A stretch of DNA of 64,000 nucleotides from the NCBI RefSeq assembly GCF_002754195.1, contig NZ_PEEU01000001.1, positions 2,728,001 through 2,792,000 of the forward strand, given 5' to 3'. The DNA is from Flavobacterium sp. 9. Its GTDB lineage: Bacteria > Bacteroidota > Bacteroidia > Flavobacteriales > Flavobacteriaceae. Under the pieces are notes generated by a model. The model was not told where the DNA came from. It ran no database searches and was given only the letters and a program-made list of their open reading frames with translations. Below are positions 61,201-64,000 of this stretch, piece after piece. Position 1 is the stretch's first letter, and every line of letters starts with the position of its first letter. Made by a program: the position numbers and the translations under genes.

Positions 61201-64000
61201 CTCCGGTGAAACCTGAACTTCTTATACAAGTATTTGCATCTGTAACAGAAACTAAAGTATAGGTTGTTGTATTTGAAACTGGTGTTTGGAAAGTTGCAAA
61301 AGCTGCTCCGCTTGCGACACTCACACTTCGATTGGCAACTCCATCATTATAAACTACCGTAAAAGGTCCTGTTCCGGATGTTGCGGTAAAAGTTAATTGT
61401 CCAGCACCAGTTGCACAAAATGGACCATTGGCTGACAAACTTCCTTGTGGTAATGGATTAACGGTTATTGTTGCTGAACCTCCGGTGAAACCAGAATTTC
61501 TTATACAAGTATTTGAATCGGTAACGGAAACTAAAGTATAAGTTGTTGTATTTGAAACTGGTGTTTGGAAAGTTGCAAAAGCTGCTCCGCTTGCCACACT
61601 GACACTACGATTTGCAACTCCGTCATTATAAACTACCGTAAAAGGTCCTGTTCCCGATGTTGCCGTAAAAGTTAATTGTCCAGCGCCAGTCGCACAAAAA
61701 GGACCATTGGCTGATAAGGTTCCTTGTGGTAATGGATTAACGGTTATCGTTGCTGAACTTCCGGTGAAACCAGAACTTCTTATACAGGTATTAGCATCGG
61801 TAACCGAAACTAAAGTATAGGTTGTTGTGCTTAAAACCGGTGTTTGGAAAGTTGCAAAAGCTGCTCCGCTTGCCACACTCACACTACGATTTGCCACTCC
61901 ATCATTATAAACTACGGTGTAAGGTCCCGTTCCAGATGTTGCTGTAAATGTTAATTGTCCAGCGCCAGTTGCACAAAATGGACCATTGGCTGATAAGCTT
62001 CCTTGTGGTAATGGATTAACGGTTATCGTTGCGGAACCTCCGGTGAAACCGGAACTTCTTATACAGGTATTTGCATCGGTAACAGAAACTAAAGTATAGG
62101 TTGTTGTGCTTAAAACTGAGGTAACTGCTGTTGCAAAAGCTGCTCCGCTTGCTACACTCACACTACGATTGGCAACTCCGTCATTATAAACTACCGTAAA
62201 AGGTCCTGTTCCGGATGTTGCGGTAAAAGTTAATTGTCCAGCACCAGTTGCACAAAATGGGCCATTGGCTGACAAGCTTCCTTGTGGTAATGGATTAACG
62301 GTTATCGTTGCTGAACTTCCGGTGAAACCGGAACTTCTTATACAAGTATTTGCATCGGTAACCGAAACTAAAGTATAAGTTGTTGTACTTAAAACCGGTG
62401 TAACAGCTGTTGCAAAAGCTGTTCCGCTTACTACACTATTTGCGGTACGATTTGTAACACCATCATTATAAACCACAGTAAATGGTCCGGTTCCGGATGT
62501 TGCGGTAAAAGTCAATTGTCCAGCGCCGGTCGCACAAAATGGACCATTGGCTGATAAGGTTCCTTGTGGTAATGGATTAACGGTTATCGTTGCTGAACCT
62601 CCGGTGAAACCGGAACTTCTTATACAAGTATTTGCATCGGTAACCGAAACTAAAGTATAAGTTGTTGTACTTAAAACTGGTGTGACGGCTGTTGCAAAAG
62701 CTGTTCCGCTTACTACACTATTTGCAGTGCGATTTGTAACGCCATCATTATAAATCACAGTAAATGGTCCTGTTCCGGATGTTGCGGTAAAAGTCAATTG
62801 TCCGGCGCCAGTTGCGCAAAATGGACCATTGGCTGATAAGCTTCCTTGTGGTAATGGCCTAACGGTGATCGTAGCTGAACCTCCTGTGAAACCAGAACTT
62901 CGTACGCAAGTATTTGCATCGGTAACCGAAACTAAAGTATAAGTTGTTGTACTTATAACTGGTGTAACAGCGGTTGCAAAAGCTGTTCCGCTTACTACAC
63001 TATTTGCAGTACGATTTGTAACGCCATCATTATAAACTACCGTAAACGGTCCTGTTCCGGATGTTGCGGTAAAGGTCAATTGTCCAGCGCCAGTTGCACA
63101 AAATGGGCCATTGGCTGACAAGCTTCCTTGTGGGGATGGATTAACAGTTACGGTTGTTGCTGTAGAATTTAATGTAGAGCAAGTACCACTTTGCACTACA
63201 GCTCTAAATTGTGTAGTTTGTGTAAGTGCGTCCGAAGTATATGTTGTTGTTGTATTTGCAACAGATGTAGGTGTCCAAGTTGAAAACGGAGTTGTTGAAT
63301 ATTCCCATCTTAGAACTGAACCTACATTTCCCGTTAATAATAAAGGACCGCTTGTCGAACCATTGCAAATTGTAGTGCCTCCGCCAACTGATCCGGCTAC
63401 TGTCAACGGCGAAATTGTTACAGTAGTTGAAATTCCTGAAATGGGAGAAACACAAACTCCAGAAGATAATCCTGTAACAGCAATAGAACTTGTGCCTGTA
63501 GTTGTTAAGCCTACAGCTGTAAAAGTTCCTGTACCAGCTGTAGTTACTGTCATTGCTGCAGTCAATCCTGTCGCGGCTGGTGTGCCTCGATTATAAGTAA
63601 CGGTATAAATACCTATAGGTAAAGATGCAGCACTCGATGTAACTGTTACGGAAGATGTTCCTGGAGTAATACAAACATTCGTTGCTGATATTCCCGTAAT
63701 ATTATAAGTTGGACATGTATAAGTAACTGTAACTTGTCCATGAGCTCCTGAACCTCCTACTTGAGAAGGATTTCCTACGGTGTGCAATCCACCACTACCG
63801 CCACCACCGGGTGGGCTACCTACATTTCCTGGTCCATTACCTAATAATAAAGTTGAAAGAGCTGCACCTCCGGCACCACCTCCGGTACCACCAGCATTAC
63901 CACCAGCCCCAGATGAAAGACCCAAACTTAATAAGGCAGCATTTCCATTTCCTCCATTTATCCCAGAAGCTGTTGAAATGGAACCAATCGAAGCACTGCC
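58211..64000 (-). CDS. Giant secreted repeat protein with T9SS (ChiA-like) sorting domain, 5' truncated
   Basis: At least 1929 codons are visible; the frame remains open to base 64000, so the N-terminus lies outside. The visible part starts with a Gly/Asn-rich stretch (GGTGGGAGGAA, GSPPGGGGSGG) like a glycine-rich adhesin loop. Two Ig-like segments follow, then nine tandem repeats of about 93 residues, each with PQGSLSANGPFCATGAGQL, a YNDGV segment and TTTYTLVSVTDANTC. After them come PKD-like domains, a beta-helix-like region and a C-terminal domain ending LQSGNQVLFVKVILESG...KKVVF, like the ChiA-type (type C) T9SS signal. It is probably a cell-surface or released adhesin. The repeats carry paired cysteines. 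Confidence 0.85.
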   Translation of the reverse strand, partial: GSASIGSISTASGINGGNGNAALLSLGLSSGAGGNAGGTGGGAGGAALSTLLLGNGPGNVGSPPGGGGSGGLHTVGNPSQVGGSGAHGQVTVTYTCPTYNITGISATNVCITPGTSSVTVTSSAASLPIGIYTVTYNRGTPAATGLTAAMTVTTAGTGTFTAVGLTTTGTSSIAVTGLSSGVCVSPISGISTTVTISPLTVAGSVGGGTTICNGSTSGPLLLTGNVGSVLRWEYSTTPFSTWTPTSVANTTTTYTSDALTQTTQFRAVVQSGTCSTLNSTATTVTVNPSPQGSLSANGPFCATGAGQLTFTATSGTGPFTVVYNDGVTNRTANSVVSGTAFATAVTPVISTTTYTLVSVTDANTCVRSSGFTGGSATITVRPLPQGSLSANGPFCATGAGQLTFTATSGTGPFTVIYNDGVTNRTANSVVSGTAFATAVTPVLSTTTYTLVSVTDANTCIRSSGFTGGSATITVNPLPQGTLSANGPFCATGAGQLTFTATSGTGPFTVVYNDGVTNRTANSVVSGTAFATAVTPVLSTTTYTLVSVTDANTCIRSSGFTGSSATITVNPLPQGSLSANGPFCATGAGQLTFTATSGTGPFTVVYNDGVANRSVSVASGAAFATAVTSVLSTTTYTLVSVTDANTCIRSSGFTGGSATITVNPLPQGSLSANGPFCATGAGQLTFTATSGTGPYTVVYNDGVANRSVSVASGAAFATFQTPVLSTTTYTLVSVTDANTCIRSSGFTGSSATITVNPLPQGTLSANGPFCATGAGQLTFTATSGTGPFTVVYNDGVANRSVSVASGAAFATFQTPVSNTTTYTLVSVTDSNTCIRNSGFTGGSATITVNPLPQGSLSANGPFCATGAGQLTFTATSGTGPFTVVYNDGVANRSVSVASGAAFATFQTPVSNTTTYTLVSVTDANTCIRSSGFTGGSATITVNPLPQGTLSANGPFCATGAGQLTFTATSGTGPFTVVYNDGVANRSVSVASGAAFATFQTPVSNTTTYTLVSVTDSNTCIRNSGFTGGSATITVNPLPQGSLSANGPFCATGAGQLTFTATSGTGPFTVVYNDGVANRTANSVASGTAFATFVTPVSNTTTYTLVSVTDANTCIRSSGFTGGSATITVNPLPVPVFSVQPGAIVCVDDSVTYTTLAGQTNYLWTVPGVAGTDYNITAGGISTTNNTVTLQWKTTGSKTVTVSYSSNGCAAVVNASNSTNVTKTQPGIVNGGAHVCGGDPSPLLTLSGYNGTIVRWEYAESLPYVWQSISHTGVTYQPGILSTSTSYRAVIKNGSCAEDFSIETRIDIDSRPSAPVPGTIVHPTCVNPTGSVVLNGLITGPNVVINQTGTSLQTYTDFGASYTVTNLSPGTYYFTVQDGANCPSLPTTAVVIIPPVTNIWNGSVWSKGSPPIATDGVEFAGNYQTTGNLSACSCIVHPGVNVTVKSNHTFTIDNFLNNNGGTLIFENNASLLQVNNSVNTGNIFYKRDTSPVRRYDFTYWSSPVTRTPAFTLHDLSPNTLIDKYERYDPLTGWIIINNGIAPMLAGVGYTVRAPQNYDINIPVVYNALFEGVPNNGPYNISLGAPEKWSLLGNPYPSAIYADQFIVDNTANVYGTLYFWTHNSAPNSTTYQYNTEDYATYNLSGSIVIGNMTGDGSTTPGNQNPPLGYIAAGQSFFVKSKTGQNAVFTNSMRIPGNNTQFFKDANSKIEKNRVWLNLTNTQGAFKQLLVGYIEGATDGWDTNYDGITADANKYLDFYSINGDLKLVIQGRALPFKDSDIVPLGYRSAIVGDFTIAIDHTDGNLSAQPIFLEDKTTGFTHDLRTSNYTFTTATGVFADRFVLRYKKTLGVEDFDKNEDNIIAFVKNKNIKVSSLKDAINEVFIYDVSGKMLYEKKKIGNTELQITNLQSGNQVLFVKVILESGYISTKKVVF
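60612..63137 (-). repeat. Nine tandem coding repeats (about 279-285 bp each)
   Basis: Units begin at the PLPQG motif and recur near 60884, 61164, 61443, 61724, 62006, 62286, 62570, 62855 and 63130. Two sub-types exist: one with NRTANSV (longer) and one with NRSVSVA (shorter). By my reading, 60801-61159 and 61359-61717 are identical over 359 bases at an offset of 558, that is two units. Confidence 0.85.

Noticed and set aside
63111..63596. 161-codon open frame on the plus strand.
   Set aside because: It is antisense to the giant repeat gene and its valine/proline-rich composition follows from the complementary Thr/Gly/Ser repeat coding. No independent evidence of a gene.

Overview
The window is chromosomal DNA of a Flavobacterium-like member of the Bacteroidota. 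The evidence is its AT-rich sequence, SusC/SusD proteins, secreted proteins with type IX secretion sorting domains, upstream boxes matching the Bacteroidota -7 promoter consensus TAnnTTTG, and intergenic gaps filled with small palindromic repeats. No rRNA, tRNA, insertion sequence, prophage or CRISPR array was recognised.

Layout. 1-3875 is housekeeping: the 3' end of gpsA, a small conserved gene next to pheS, pheS, two uncharacterised genes and a CvpA-like membrane protein. 4136-34722, all on the minus strand, is one large polysaccharide utilisation locus. Read in transcription order it is xylB, xylA, susC, susD, a surface glycan-binding lipoprotein, GH2, GH31, GH97, GH3, GH39, GH3, GH5 with a BACON domain, a CE20-type acetylesterase, GH43 and GH95. 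This matches the chemistry of fucosylated, acetylated xyloglucan. GH5 cuts the backbone. GH95, GH2, GH43 and CE20 remove fucose, galactose, pentose and acetyl groups. GH31 removes xylose, GH3 removes glucose, and xylA-xylB feed the released xylose to xylulose 5-phosphate.

35113-36563 holds two overlapping genes for Nudix-type (NrtR/AraR-like) regulators with degenerate Nudix boxes and almost identical DNA-binding domains. A 28-bp two-fold symmetric motif lies upstream of xylB (34787-34814). It recurs (36966-36993) upstream of a small double-glycine-leader peptide gene. This suggests that one regulon joins pentose/xyloglucan use to a secreted peptide.

37340-49279 is mixed: lepA, a WYL regulator, two DinB-like genes, thiL, a signalling cluster (LytTR regulator, small exported protein, TPR histidine kinase, NarL-like regulator) and glyS. 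49378-57797 carries comF, a secreted reprolysin-like metalloprotease, ribF, a GNAT-like gene with a 53-codon partner, a membrane protein, bioB and a JmjC/cupin-like gene. 58211-64000 is a giant secreted repeat protein whose 5' end lies outside the window. It has nine ~93-residue tandem repeats and a C-terminal ChiA-like sorting domain.

The most unusual points are the shared operator, the tandem regulators and the GG-leader peptide; a palindromic repeat family with nine copies here; hairpins at the joints between gene groups inside the locus; and recent two-unit duplication inside the giant repeat gene.
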